A stretch of DNA of 64,000 nucleotides. Source: Dongia_B soli. Its GTDB lineage: Bacteria; Pseudomonadota; Alphaproteobacteria; Dongiales; Dongiaceae. Of the stretch, positions 25,558 through 34,743 are shown one piece after another; position 1 is the first letter of the stretch; every line of letters starts with the position of its first letter. The DNA lies in the NCBI RefSeq assembly GCF_034044715.1, contig NZ_JAXCLW010000005.1, positions 201,449 to 265,448 on the forward strand, given 5' to 3'. Position numbers and translations under genes: made by a program. The notes under the pieces are model-generated. The model was not told the DNA's origin, did not search any database, and saw nothing but the letters and a program-made list of their open reading frames with translations.

Positions 25558-26676
25558 TCAGGCCGACAGGCGCCGGCGGATTTCGCGGCAGAACAGGCGT
25601 TGCTGCAGATAAAGCACCGCGGCTTCGTCCTGGCTCAGCAGATAGAGATCGCCGGCGCCATCGTCGAAATCGCTTGCCTCTTCCGCCTCCTCATCGGGAT
25701 CGGCGATCAGCTTGGTGATATCGATGATCATATCGTCGCCGCGCGCGGGGAGCTTGCCGGAGCCGAGATCGCCGGGATCAGCGGGGAGGCCGTCGACCCC
25801 CGGGGCATTCATGCCGATATCGGCCAGATCGATCCGCGCCGCATCGGCGCGGCGGCGGGCATCGATGACATCGACATCCGCATCGTAATCTGGGAAGCCC
25901 AAAGCGAGGGCGACGACCTTGTCGGCGGCGCGCAGCCCGTCGAGGAAATCGGGCTGTTCCGCCAGCATGAGATCGGCCGCGCGGGCCAGCACCACGGCGC
26001 CGTTATCTTCCGCCGTGCTTTGCGTCCCCGCCTCGCGCCCATCCATCTCATCGGGCAGATCCCCCTCAAGCGACGGCGCCGCGCTCAATTCGGCGTAACT
26101 GAATTGCAGGATGTCATGGAAGCTTTCGCTCATCACACCGGCGAGGTCGTGCTTGGCGACGGCCGTCTCGACGGCGACGCTGTCGATCAGGTCACTGTCG
26201 AGCAGATCGCTGTCGCTTGCCGCTGGATCCTCGCTGTCCTCGACCGTTTCCATGACCGGCGCCAGTTCGGCATCCTCGGAGGCGAGGACGCGGACCGACA
26301 GGCCGCAAACCGTGCCATATACGAAGCCCAGCGCATAGGGATCGCGCCACATATCATTGGGGACACCGCCGGTCTCCTCGGCGAGGCCAAGCAGGCTGAT
26401 CACCGCGCCGCTGGTGAGGCGCACCAACTCGGCATCGACGGCCGCATTGCCATTCGATGATTGATTGGATGATTGATTGACGGCGGCCTGGCCTGCCGGC
26501 TCACGCCCATCGCCGCGCGCCGCACCATTGGTCACCCGGGCCGATCCCGCACCGCCGGAACGTGGCGAAGAAACCGTGTCCTGTCCGTCGCGGTTTCGTG
26601 CGGGCCCGCGCGACCGGCTGTCGGTCTTCTTCTGCTGCTGGCGTTGCTGGGATTGGCGCGATTGCGATGATGGCAT
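25558..26676 (-). CDS. Conserved-looking acidic protein of unknown function
   Basis: 372 residues. The first 80 are low-complexity and Gln/Arg/Ser-rich (QSRQSQQRQQQKKTDSRSRG, NQSSNQSSNGNA). The rest is acidic and Ala-rich: SGAVISLLGLAEETGGVPND, DPYALGFVYGTVCGLSVRVL, AGVMSESFHDILQFSYAELS, ADKVVALALGFPDYDADVDV. The C-terminus LLSQDEAAVLYLQQRLFCRE is helical. GGGAG precedes the ATG at 26674-26676. No signal peptide or membrane segment. I do not recognise the family. The disordered basic N-terminus next to an acidic ordered part could suggest an adaptor or chaperone, but that is only a guess. Confidence 0.65.
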   Translation of the reverse strand: MPSSQSRQSQQRQQQKKTDSRSRGPARNRDGQDTVSSPRSGGAGSARVTNGAARGDGREPAGQAAVNQSSNQSSNGNAAVDAELVRLTSGAVISLLGLAEETGGVPNDMWRDPYALGFVYGTVCGLSVRVLASEDAELAPVMETVEDSEDPAASDSDLLDSDLIDSVAVETAVAKHDLAGVMSESFHDILQFSYAELSAAPSLEGDLPDEMDGREAGTQSTAEDNGAVVLARAADLMLAEQPDFLDGLRAADKVVALALGFPDYDADVDVIDARRRADAARIDLADIGMNAPGVDGLPADPGDLGSGKLPARGDDMIIDITKLIADPDEEAEEASDFDDGAGDLYLLSQDEAAVLYLQQRLFCREIRRRLSA

Positions 26677-27015
26677 GCTCTGTCTCCCGATTGGGGCGCT
26701 CTATTGTTCGTCTGTGGTGGGGCTGGCGGCAAACCACGTGCCCATGCCCGCCGTGGGGGATCGGTGGGCATGGGCTAGTGCAGTTAAGACGGCGCCGACA
26801 ACCTTCCGAACTCCTTGGGAGGGAGTGCGTTCCGACGGAAGGGGGGGACAGTTTAACGCCGTCAGACAGGAGAACGCTGAGCAGGCTTTGGTGTTCCCAA
26901 AAAAAATGCCGCCGCCGATCTGTGTCACGGATAGGTCACGAATTAGGGCGGGCGTTAGGCCAGGCGTTAGCTTTCAAGCCGGACGAGGCAGGGATACCTG
27001 TCCGTATTGCAGCAT
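26677..27015. other. Intergenic stretch with a multi-stem structure
   Basis: No gene recognised. Nested complementary segments at 26788-26863 are described separately. An A-tract (26898-26905) follows on the plus strand. Confidence 0.4.
26788..26863. other. Candidate structured RNA element or leader
   Basis: Three nested stems can form: GACGGCG (26788-26794) with CGCCGTC (26857-26863), CTTCCG (26803-26808) with CGGAAG (26836-26841), and ACTCC (26810-26814) with GGAGT (26822-26826). It lies 110-190 bases upstream of the acidic-protein gene and downstream of the 98-residue gene, so it may be a leader or a terminator. No class recognised. Confidence 0.3.
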
Positions 27016-27312
27016 CTATTCAGGCCGGAAGGGCTCGGCCGGCTTGACGATGACGGCAACGCTGATGTGCCGGCCATCCCGTTGCAGCTCCAACCTGTCA
27101 GGCAACAAGGCGGGTTTGGTTTCCGGCAGCACCCCCGGTGCTTCGCCCGGGATGGCGCCGGGCAGGCGGGCCGGCGCCACATAGCAGATGACGACATAGC
27201 CCGGCTCGCCATAAAGATCGCCGCGATCGATGCCGATCGCATGGGCACCGCAGCGGATCAAGGTTTCGGCATGTTGATCGCGGGCCTGTTCCGCTTCCTG
27301 TTCCGTCGCCAT
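27016..27312 (-). CDS. 98-residue hypothetical protein in the protease operon
   Basis: 98 residues: ETLIRCGAHAIGIDRGDLYG, EPGYVVICYVAPARLPG, LPETKPALLPDRLELQRDGR and HISVAVIVKPAEPFRPE. The pattern (a 'gv-lGi' start, charged loop, V-V-V strand and a final 'PF-PE') is like the ligand-free beta domains seen beside trypsin-like proteases of this kind, and resembles the protease's own N-terminal strand order. GAGAGG precedes the ATG at 27310-27312, 34 bases after the protease's restored stop. Probably co-transcribed with it; function unknown. Confidence 0.6.
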   Translation of the reverse strand: MATEQEAEQARDQHAETLIRCGAHAIGIDRGDLYGEPGYVVICYVAPARLPGAIPGEAPGVLPETKPALLPDRLELQRDGRHISVAVIVKPAEPFRPE

Positions 27313-27345
27313 GCTTGCCTCTCGCTTTTCTTTGCTGTATCGCCG

Positions 27346-28441
27346 TCACGGCTCGACGAATTTGACATTGAGCGCCGCGACCACAGCTTCGATCGGATTG
27401 AAGACGCTGCCCCGGACGCGCCCGCGAAATGCAGCCCGACGATCTTGCCGCTTTCCTTAGCAACCACAAGCGAGCCGGAATCGCCGGGCTTGGTGTGCGG
27501 CGTACACAGGACCTGATCGAGAAAGCCGACCGGGCCGACGGCATCGTAATCGATGACGGCGCGGAAGTTGATATCCTGCACCACGCCTTCCGTATCACCC
27601 GTTGTGCGGCCGCGCTTGATCACCGTCATGCCGCGCTGGGGCGCGATCATCTCCGGTGGGCCGCTGACCCCATAGAGCGCGAAATCGAGATCGTCCAGCC
27701 GGTCGCGATTGATCTCTGCGAGGGCGGCATCGACGCGGTTGAGGAACGTGCCACCGGCCTTGAAGGGCACGATATCGGCAAGCACTGCTGCCCAATCGTC
27801 CGGCAGGCGGCCGCCATCGGCCGGGCCGGGATAGAGCACCTTGTCGCCCTTGCGTCCCATTGCCGGCCGCGCCCCACCATGGGCGATCGACAGCACATGG
27901 GCATTGCTGAGCACATAATATTTGCGTCCGCGCTGCACGATGGCGCCAAGCGTGCCGGCGGTACTGTCGACATGGCGATGCTGTAGCCGCTTTGCAGCGG
28001 CGAGCGCTGCACATTCGCCGTCGTGGTGGGCGCCTTGGCGGCCCGCCGTGGCCGGTCGAGCGGGTGCAGGCGGCCCAACTGCTTGACGTCGGTGAAGATG
28101 GCGGTCGCCTGTGGCTGTCTGTCGGCAGTTTGTGCGGCAATGACTGGCGCTGCAACCACGGGCGGGATCAGCATTTCGGCATCGAGGCGGCGCGTGGGAA
28201 CCTTCTTCTCGACATAGAAGCAGAGGCTCAGCTCACCGGTGGCGCGGCCGGCGGAGAATTTCTCGCTGATGCCGATGCCGACCAGATTGCGGTCACTCAG
28301 GATGCCGCGCAGACGCCGCAGATGGGCAACGCTGCTGCGGCCGTGCCCTTCCACGCGCGCCAGGGCCGGCCGTGGCAAAACCCGGCGGGTCAACAGATCG
28401 AGCGCATCGAGCAGATGTTGCGGCGTTTCCATGCGGCGCAT
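27346..28441 (-). pseudogene. Trypsin-like serine protease with two frameshifts
   Basis: The first frame (start at about 28441 or 28432) reads VGIGISEKFSAGRATGELSL and FYVEKKVPTRRLDAEMLIPP and ends QSGYSIAMST. Near 27973 one base appears lost, and the next frame continues TAGTLGAIVQRGRKYYVLSN followed by AHVL (catalytic His), LDDLDFALYG and KPGDSGSLVV (catalytic Ser). Near 27412 a second shift is needed to reach FNPIEAVVAALNVKFVEP and the stop at 27346-27348. All three catalytic regions survive. The intact enzyme would be a cytoplasmic or exported chymotrypsin-fold protease. Decay or sequencing error cannot be told apart here. It is in an operon with the PaaK-like gene upstream. Confidence 0.75.
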
Positions 28442-28603
28442 CCGGAGATTGCTGCGTCTCTGCAAGTGTCGCACCGGCCGGCCGGCATACCAAGCGTAAG
28501 CTCGGCGCAACGTCATGCGTTGGCTGTGCGCCGCGTCTTTTTTCATATCTTGTGCTTTTATGCCGTGAGACAGCGGCGTGATCCCCGTTTCGCGCAAATT
28601 CCT

Positions 28604-30034
28604 CTACCGGGGAAATGATGCAGCTGGATCGACAAGTCTTTCTTTCGCGCCGGAGCCGATGCGGGCGATATCCGAAACGATCCTGACCGTGACGGATCCG
28701 ATGTCGGCACCAGCCTCGTCGAGAATCAGGCGCACGGCCTGTTCGGCCGCCGCGCAGAGGCTATTGCCATCCGCTTGGCCTGCATCGTCGCGCAGGACGA
28801 GGCGGATCTCCAACCCGTCCGGCGAGGGCGCCACCTGAAACTGCCGCACCGCCGCGAGGCGCAGCAGCGGCGTGCGCAGCCGGCCGGCATGAATTTCGAT
28901 CGGGCTGTCATCGGCGCCAGCCTCGGCACCGGCAACAGCGCGGCGCCGGAAGTGAAGTATTTCCTCTCGCCGTCCTTCGATACGCAGGATGCGCGCATAG
29001 GGCCGGCCGCAGGCGCAGATGTCCTCGGTGACGGCCAGGCGATCGGTCACCTCATAGCGGAGCAGCGGCAGCAGGCGGTTGGTGAGCGGCGTCACCAGCA
29101 GGCGGCTGCCAAGATCACCGGCCGGAACCGGCCGATAGGCATCGTCCACCACTTCGACCACCATGTCATCCTCGGTCAGATGCATGCCGGCAACATGCGG
29201 ACATCCGCCGCCCATCACGCCGGCTTCTGTTGTTGCATAGCCATTGGAAACCGGCGCGTGCCACACCTCGCGGCAAAGGTCGTGGACATCGTCACACAGC
29301 GCCTCGGCACCCGTACGAAATTGCTTTGGAGCGATGCGCAGCCGCCCGGCCTGCTGTTCTTCCGCCAAGCGCCGCAGGAAGGAGGGATAGCAAAAGAGAA
29401 AATCCGGCTGGTGATGGTTGAGGGCGGCGACGATCTCCGGCATCGGCGTGGTGAGGTAGAGTCTCGGAAGGTCCGGCATGGCGTTGAGGAGGTTCCAGAT
29501 CCGGTTGGACAGATGCAGCGGCGAAGGCGAACCGATGCCCATGGCGCGGTTGGACGGGCCGATACCATTGATGCGCTGGAAGCGAATGCCATTGGCAAGG
29601 ATCACCATGAAGGCGGCGCGGTCGTAAACGATGATCGCCCGCTCCCCGCTGGTGCCGCCGGTCGCACAGGCACGGTAATCGTCGAAGATTGGCAGATGCG
29701 CGGCATTGCCGGCGAGATGTGCCTCGATATCCGCGAGACGCAATCGCCGATCGGTGACGATGTCGTCGAAATGCCGCATCAACGAGGTCTTGCTGAGAAC
29801 CGGGATGTCGCCGAGACGAATGTCATCGGCGATGCGCGGCCCGATCAGCCGGCGATAATAAGGCGAGGCCGTCGCGGCATGCCGCAGGGTGACAAGCAAT
29901 TGCTGCCGCTGCCGGGCGAGCAATTGCGGCCGCGTCCACTTGTCATGGGCGAGGCGCGCAGCGACGAGGGTTTCGAGGTTGCTGCGCTCGGCCGGCGACA
30001 GGATGTCGCGGCTGCCGGACTCCAATGCTGCCAT
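28604..30034 (-). CDS. Phenylacetate-CoA ligase (PaaK)-like adenylate-forming enzyme
   Basis: 476 residues of the ANL superfamily. The ATP-binding loop ATGGTSGERAIIVYD is at 124-138; RTGAEALCDDVHDLCREVWH, VSNGYATTEAGVMGG, LLPLLRYEVTDRL and EGRREEIL are the later adenylation motifs. PaaK relatives activate aryl or other acids as adenylates and pass them to CoA or a carrier protein. Length and missing features of true PaaK suggest a different substrate. The ATG is at 30032-30034. Its stop is only about 165 bases before the protease start, so they may share a transcript. Confident of the superfamily, not of the substrate. Confidence 0.85.
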   Translation of the reverse strand: MAALESGSRDILSPAERSNLETLVAARLAHDKWTRPQLLARQRQQLLVTLRHAATASPYYRRLIGPRIADDIRLGDIPVLSKTSLMRHFDDIVTDRRLRLADIEAHLAGNAAHLPIFDDYRACATGGTSGERAIIVYDRAAFMVILANGIRFQRINGIGPSNRAMGIGSPSPLHLSNRIWNLLNAMPDLPRLYLTTPMPEIVAALNHHQPDFLFCYPSFLRRLAEEQQAGRLRIAPKQFRTGAEALCDDVHDLCREVWHAPVSNGYATTEAGVMGGGCPHVAGMHLTEDDMVVEVVDDAYRPVPAGDLGSRLLVTPLTNRLLPLLRYEVTDRLAVTEDICACGRPYARILRIEGRREEILHFRRRAVAGAEAGADDSPIEIHAGRLRTPLLRLAAVRQFQVAPSPDGLEIRLVLRDDAGQADGNSLCAAAEQAVRLILDEAGADIGSVTVRIVSDIARIGSGAKERLVDPAASFPR

Positions 30035-30400
30035 GGTAGCCTCCGCAAGCCGAATGGTGCTTGTCGCCTGGATCCCACTTGCCGCCCGCTCTCCTGCAGT
30101 GGGCCAGTTCTGCGATGAGCCAGTTCTGCGATGAGCCAGTTCTGCGATGAGTCGGTCCGGCGGTGAGCGGTGCCGCGGGCAGGGCGGTTCGATGCAATGC
30201 AGCGCCTGCCGGCACGCGTCTGCTAGGGAAAGGTGCCGCGATTATAAACCTCCTTCCGCGGTTCTCGTAGAGGAGGCGGGTCCTGTGCGGCGGCCGGTCC
30301 GGCAGAGCCCGACACTGGCCGGCGCTCGATGATCTTTAGGACTCGTTAGGACTTTGCCCCGATAGTGCGCGCCGCAGACAGACCGTTTCGTTAGAATCTC
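30035..30400. other. Intergenic stretch with a 16-bp minisatellite
   Basis: Between divergent genes. It holds three perfect copies of a 16-bp unit at 30103-30150 and no gene. No palindromic repeat copy. Confidence 0.6.
30103..30150. repeat. 16-bp minisatellite, three copies
   Basis: GCCAGTTCTGCGATGA occurs three times without gaps or mismatches, upstream of the PaaK-like gene's start. Confidence 0.95.
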
Positions 30401-30913
30401 ATGTTTTCCGGTATCCAACCCATTTCTCTGGCCGAGCTTCGGTCCTGGCGTGTGCGGCGCCTGGCCGAATACTGGGAAATTAAACGGGGCGCGGCCGTCC
30501 TGCCGGCGCGCGAGGATTTCGAACTCGGCGATCTGACCGCCTTGCTGCCTTATATGCTGGTGGCGGCGATCGAAGCCGATCCGTTCCGCGTCTTCTACCG
30601 TCTGGACGGCACTAAGATCGTGGAGATGAACGGTGTCGAACTGCATGGCCGCTATCTCGACGAGCTGCATGAACAGTCGGCCTGGGTCGAGGAGGGCATG
30701 CGGATCTATCGCCAGGCCTGGGAAAGCTGCGAGCCGGTCTTCGGCGCCTATACCTGGCCAACGCAGCTCAATGCCGTGTGTCATGTCGAAGTCGGCATCT
30801 TCCCTGTTACTTTTCGCGGCGCGCGCTGCCAGTGCCTGGCGCTGGAAGATTGGGAGGTGGGCGATGACAGCCATCTGCGCCACGACCGCCCGCAGCCCTT
30901 CATCAGCGCCTGA
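30401..30913 (+). CDS. PAS_5-type PAS domain protein
   Basis: 170 residues, essentially one domain: ISLAELRSWRVRRLAEYWEI, LPAREDFELGDLTALLPYML, FRVFYRLDGTKIVEMNGVEL and HGRYLDELHEQSAWVEEGM, then SCEPVFGAYTWPTQLNAVCH. This is the PAS_5 pattern, shared with the genes at 24316 and 41957. These soluble one-domain proteins are plentiful in Rhodospirillales and are presumed to bind small ligands or sense the cell state. The ATG at 30401 has no clear ribosome site; no better start seen. No neighbour suggests a pathway. Confidence 0.85.
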   Translation: MFSGIQPISLAELRSWRVRRLAEYWEIKRGAAVLPAREDFELGDLTALLPYMLVAAIEADPFRVFYRLDGTKIVEMNGVELHGRYLDELHEQSAWVEEGMRIYRQAWESCEPVFGAYTWPTQLNAVCHVEVGIFPVTFRGARCQCLALEDWEVGDDSHLRHDRPQPFISA

Positions 30914-31017
30914 CCGCCGCCGCTTGGCAAGCGGGATCTGTGGCTTGCATCACCAACGGTCGTTGCCGGTCCGGATTGCGGTCGTCATCCCATCTGGTGT
31001 CGCGCCCGGCTTCTGCC

Positions 31018-32083
31018 ATGGACCCTCGGGTCGAGCCCGAGGGTGACAACCTGGTTTGGGTTGGCGGTGTGCGACGCCGGTGACAAGCTTGTGTGGGTTG
31101 GCGGTGTGCGATGCCGGTGAGGACCTGGATGGATCGCGGTCGCATCGCTCATCGCAGGATGTTTATGACACACCCGCTCGTCACCCTCGGGCTTGACCCG
31201 AGGGTCCACCCCTGCGACTGACGATCGCCGGCGGCATTGTGCCCGGCCGTTGCCCCGCTCGCGCATCGCGTCCGGCTTCTGCCATGGACCCTCGGCTCGA
31301 GCCCGAGGGTGACAACCTGGTTTGGGTTGGCGGTGTGCGATGGTGGCGGCGATTCCGGTGACAAGCTTGTGTGGGTTGGCGGTGTGCGATGCCGGTGAGG
31401 ACCTGGATGGATCGCGGTCGCAGCGCTCATCGCAGGATGTTTATGACACACCCGCTCGTCACCCTCGGGCTTGACCCGAGGGTCCACCGCTGCGACTGAC
31501 GATCGCCGGCGGCATTGTGCCCGGTCGTTGCCCCGCTCGCGCATCGCGTCCGGCTTCTGCCATGGAGCCTCGGGTCGAGCCCGAGGGTGACAACCTGGTT
31601 TGGGCTGGCGGTGTGCAACGCCGGCGGCGATTCGGGTGAAAGCTTGTGTGGGTTGGCGCTGTGCGATGCCGGCGAGGATCTGGATGGATCGCGGTCGCAG
31701 CGCTCATCGCAGGATGTTTATGACACACCCGCTCGTCACCCTCGGGCTTGACCCGAGGGTCCACCGCTGCGACTGACGATCGCCGGCGGCATTGTGCCCG
31801 GTCGTTGCCCCGCTCGCGCATCGCGTCCGGCTTCTGCCATGGAGCCTCGGGTCGAGCCCGAGGGTGACAACCCGGTTTGGGTTGGCGGTGTGTGATGCCG
31901 GCGACAGGCTTGTGTGGGTTGGCGGTGTGCGATGGTGGCGGCGATTCCGGTGACGACCTTGTTCGGGTGGCGGTGTGCGATGACGAGCAAGAGGCAGCGG
32001 TCCTCGGTCGCGATCAGCCAGGCTCGCACGGCGCCGATCACACACCCGCTTGTCACCCTCGGGCTTGACCCGAGGGTCCATGG
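31018..32083. repeat. Tandem composite palindromic repeat array (period about 278 bp)
   Basis: GGACCTGGAT or GGATCTGGAT before GGATCGCGG recurs at 31121, 31399 and 31676. Each unit has one palindrome in each orientation plus the GCTCATCGCAGGATG motif and a CGATCGCCGGCGGCATTGTG block. The stretch 30914-32248 has no gene; all frames here translate repeat sequence. Confidence 0.9.
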
Positions 32084-32248
32084 GAGAGGGCGGGCGCGGG
32101 TTTCGCCAAGGGCCGAATGACAGGCGTTTTTTCTCAGCCGCGCCGCCCTTTTCACGCAGCGCGCTGTTGCGGGGGCGCGGCGTCGATGACAAACTCCGTT
32201 TCGCGGCCCCCTCGTTTCACAGTTTGGCCCACCGGCAAGGGAAGTTGA

Positions 32249-33364
32249 ATGCAGCGTAAGTACAGGATCGGTCTGCGGAAGGGGCGGTTGGAGGACAAGG
32301 GACGGCCGAGTTGGACCGGGGACGGGCCCCGTCCGATCAGCTGGCTCGCCTGGTATCCCGCGCGTGACGATGCCGAGGAGCGGGCGGTGGCGCCGCGCGC
32401 CTCCTGGTTTGTCACCGGACCGGTGGCGGCGGATGCCGATCTATCGGATGCACAGACGCGCTATCCGGTGGTGATGCTGTCCCATGGCACGGGCGGCACG
32501 GCCTGGAGCATGGAATGGCTGGGCCGGCGGCTGGCCTCGCGCGGCTTCGTCGCCGTCGCGGCCAACCACCACGGCAATTCGGCGGTGCAGCCCTATCGCG
32601 CCGAAGGCTTCCTCAGTTTATGGGAGCGGGCGCGGGACCTGACCGTGCTGCTCGATGATCTGCTGGCGCAGCCATGCGATGGCGCGGGCCGCGGCGCTTT
32701 CGCCGGGCGACTCGATCCAGCCCGCTGCTATGCCGCCGGTTTCTCCGCCGGCGCCTATACGGTGATGCTGCTGACCGGCGCGGTGACCCTGGCCTCGCAA
32801 TACCAATATCCCGATCAATATGCCGAGCCGCCGCTCGACCTCACGGCCGAAGATGCGCGCATGCCGGTTGTGCCCTTCTCGATGGGACCGCGCGAATTCC
32901 CCGATCTCGCGCGGCATCTGCCCGGCCTGCTGGAACGCAGCGCGATCTTCCGCGCCTCCTGGGCGCGCATGTCGGATTCCTATCTCGACCAGCGGATCAA
33001 GGCGGCGCTGGTCTGCGCGCCGGGCCGCTCGGTGCTGGGCTTCGATGAAGCCAGCCTTGCCGGGATCGAGACGCCGATCCGCATCGTCGTCGGCGATGAG
33101 GACCCGGTGGCGCCGGTGGAGCAATGCGCCGCCTGGCTGAAGGCGCGGCTGCGGCAGGCTGAGCTTACCGTGCTGAAAGGCGGGGTCGGGCATTACGTCT
33201 TCCTGCCGGAACCGACCGAGACGGGACGCCGCGCCGCCCCGGATCTCTGCGTCGATGCGCCGCGCGTCGATCGCCGCGCGATCCACGAGCGGGTCGCGGT
33301 CCAGGCGATCAGTCTCTTCAATAAGATACCGGAGAAGCAGCCGATTACCGGCGAATTCGCCTAA
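32249..33364 (+). CDS. Alpha/beta-hydrolase, dienelactone-hydrolase/PAF-acetylhydrolase-like
   Basis: 371 residues. The strand VVMLSHGTGGTAWSMEWLGR gives the oxyanion loop, YAAGFSAGAYTVM (Ser166) the nucleophile elbow, IRIVVGDEDPVAPVEQ the Asp region and KGGVGHYVFLPE the His. Together they form a complete triad of an esterase of the predicted-dienelactone-hydrolase type. The start (KYRIGLRKGRLEDKGR, WTGDGPRPISWLAWYP) suits that family. No signal peptide. AAGGGA precedes ATG 32249. The substrate is unknown. It is followed by a long hairpin and a minisatellite. Confidence 0.85.
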   Translation: MQRKYRIGLRKGRLEDKGRPSWTGDGPRPISWLAWYPARDDAEERAVAPRASWFVTGPVAADADLSDAQTRYPVVMLSHGTGGTAWSMEWLGRRLASRGFVAVAANHHGNSAVQPYRAEGFLSLWERARDLTVLLDDLLAQPCDGAGRGAFAGRLDPARCYAAGFSAGAYTVMLLTGAVTLASQYQYPDQYAEPPLDLTAEDARMPVVPFSMGPREFPDLARHLPGLLERSAIFRASWARMSDSYLDQRIKAALVCAPGRSVLGFDEASLAGIETPIRIVVGDEDPVAPVEQCAAWLKARLRQAELTVLKGGVGHYVFLPEPTETGRRAAPDLCVDAPRVDRRAIHERVAVQAISLFNKIPEKQPITGEFA

Positions 33365-33378
33365 AATTCGCCGGTAAT
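33344..33378. terminator. Perfect 14-bp hairpin overlapping the hydrolase stop
   Basis: ATTACCGGCGAATT (33344-33357) pairs with AATTCGCCGGTAAT (33365-33378) around 7 bases that contain the stop codon region. There is a T-poor but A-rich tail (GGTAAAAAA) after it. Likely terminator or stability element. Confidence 0.55.
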
Positions 33379-33430
33379 TGTCGGTAAAAAATCGGTAGCA
33401 TTCATTTCCGCCACCGCGTAGTTTCCGCGG

Positions 33431-33514
33431 CCGCGAGCAATGGGCCGCGAGCAATGGGCCGCGAGCAATGGGCCGCGAGCAATGGGCCGTGAGCAATGGG
33501 CCGTGAGCAATGGG
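33431..33514. repeat. 14-bp minisatellite, six full copies plus a partial one
   Basis: CCGCGAGCAATGGG occurs four times, then CCGTGAGCAATGGG twice, then a partial copy CCGCGAGCAGCAGG. It sits between the hydrolase and pentapeptide-repeat genes and is non-coding in all plausible frames. Confidence 0.95.
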
Positions 33515-33593
33515 CCGCGAGCAGCAGGGCGCGGACAAAGGCGTGCCGGCTGCGGCATAAGCCGGCAGTCGCGGCTTTCGGGAATGATCTGAC

Positions 33594-34631
33594 GTGCAGA
33601 AGAAACCAGCGACAGACGGCGCGACGACCAAGAAGGGCTTCACCCTTACGCGCGACGCATTGAAGCGTATCCAGGAGCTGCATCTCGGCTATCTGCAGGG
33701 CCGCCGCGACGGGCGCCGGGCGATGTTCGAGAATTGCCACATGGCCGGGCTCGACTTCACCCATATGAATTTCTCCGATGCGGTGCTGATCAACTGCAAT
33801 CTCAGCAACATCGATGCGCGCGGCGTGAAATTCACCGGCGCGATCCTGCGCGGCTCGAAATTCGACGGCGCCGACCTCACCAATGCGGATTTCCGCAAGG
33901 CGGATCTGCGCAGCGTCTCCTTCGACGATGCGATGCTGGTCGATGCGATGCTGGCACGGTCCGATCTCCGCATCGACCTCAACCAGGCGCGCGAGCAGAT
34001 GGCTTCCTTCAAGAACGCCAATCTGACGCGGGCGAATTTCGCCGAAGCCAAGATGAAGGGCGTCGACCTCGAAGGCGCCCAGTTGAACGAGACGAAATTG
34101 TTCCAGGCCGATCTGCGTGGCGCCAATCTGCGCCATGCGGAGATCAAGCAGATCGATGTCGCAGGTGCGGCCATGGTGGATGCCGATTTCACCGGCGCCG
34201 TGCTGGACGAGGCGGCGCAGCAGAAGATCGATCTCACCCGCTCGACCGGCCCCGGCTTCCGCAAATTCGACCGCACCGACTTGGAGCGGGTGTTGCAGGA
34301 GCATGACCAGTGGGTGCATTCGCTGGGCAAATCCGGCTATCGCGCCGATTTCAGCCTGATGGATCTGACCAAGGTCGATCTCTCGAACACCAATCTGGCC
34401 GTGGCGAATTTCACCGGCGCCAAGCTCTACGGCACCCGGTTCAGCGGCGCGAAGCTGCTGGCCGCCGTGTTCCGCGATGCGAACCTGATCAAGGTGACGC
34501 TGAAGGAAGCCGATCTGCGCGGCGCCGACTTCTCCGGCGCCCATCAGCGCGAACTCGACCTCGATGGCTCGCTGATCGGGGAAATTCCGTCATTGCCGCT
34601 GACCACCAAGGGGTTGAAGCGGGCGGCGTAA
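33594..34631 (+). CDS. Pentapeptide-repeat protein
   Basis: 345 residues with repeats of A(D/N)LxX type in two blocks: about 55-130 (FSDAVLINCNLSNIDARGVK, FTGAILRGSKFDGADLTNAD) and 245-335 (LMDLTKVDLSNTNLAVANFT, GAKLYGTRFSGAKLLAAVF). A helical, Arg-rich start (ALKRIQELHLGYLQGRRDGR) precedes them. Such proteins form a right-handed quadrilateral helix, and some mimic DNA or bind gyrase; here the role is unknown. The start codon is GTG at 33594 (GTGCAGAAG), in a context with no better ATG. Single gene after the 14-bp repeats. Confidence 0.9.
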   Translation: MQKKPATDGATTKKGFTLTRDALKRIQELHLGYLQGRRDGRRAMFENCHMAGLDFTHMNFSDAVLINCNLSNIDARGVKFTGAILRGSKFDGADLTNADFRKADLRSVSFDDAMLVDAMLARSDLRIDLNQAREQMASFKNANLTRANFAEAKMKGVDLEGAQLNETKLFQADLRGANLRHAEIKQIDVAGAAMVDADFTGAVLDEAAQQKIDLTRSTGPGFRKFDRTDLERVLQEHDQWVHSLGKSGYRADFSLMDLTKVDLSNTNLAVANFTGAKLYGTRFSGAKLLAAVFRDANLIKVTLKEADLRGADFSGAHQRELDLDGSLIGEIPSLPLTTKGLKRAA

Positions 34632-34650
34632 CACGCGCGCGCTGTGCTGT

Positions 34651-34712
34651 TCGCAGGATATTGATGCTATCCCCGCTCGTCACCCTCGGACTTGATCCGA
34701 GGGTCCATGACG
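34651..34712. repeat. Half composite repeat after the pentapeptide-repeat gene
   Basis: TCGCAGGATATTGATGCTAT (the motif arm) is followed by CCCCGCTCGTCACCCTCGGA and the rest of one palindrome. The left palindrome is absent. Confidence 0.75.
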
Positions 34713-34743
34713 GAGGCCGCGCACAATGCAAGGAGTCGAAGAC

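Noticed and set aside
31149..32192. Many short frames translating to DPRVKPEGD, TLGLDPRVHG or SPSDLIRGSM
   Set aside because: These are translations of the palindromic repeat and occur in every array on both strands; not genes.
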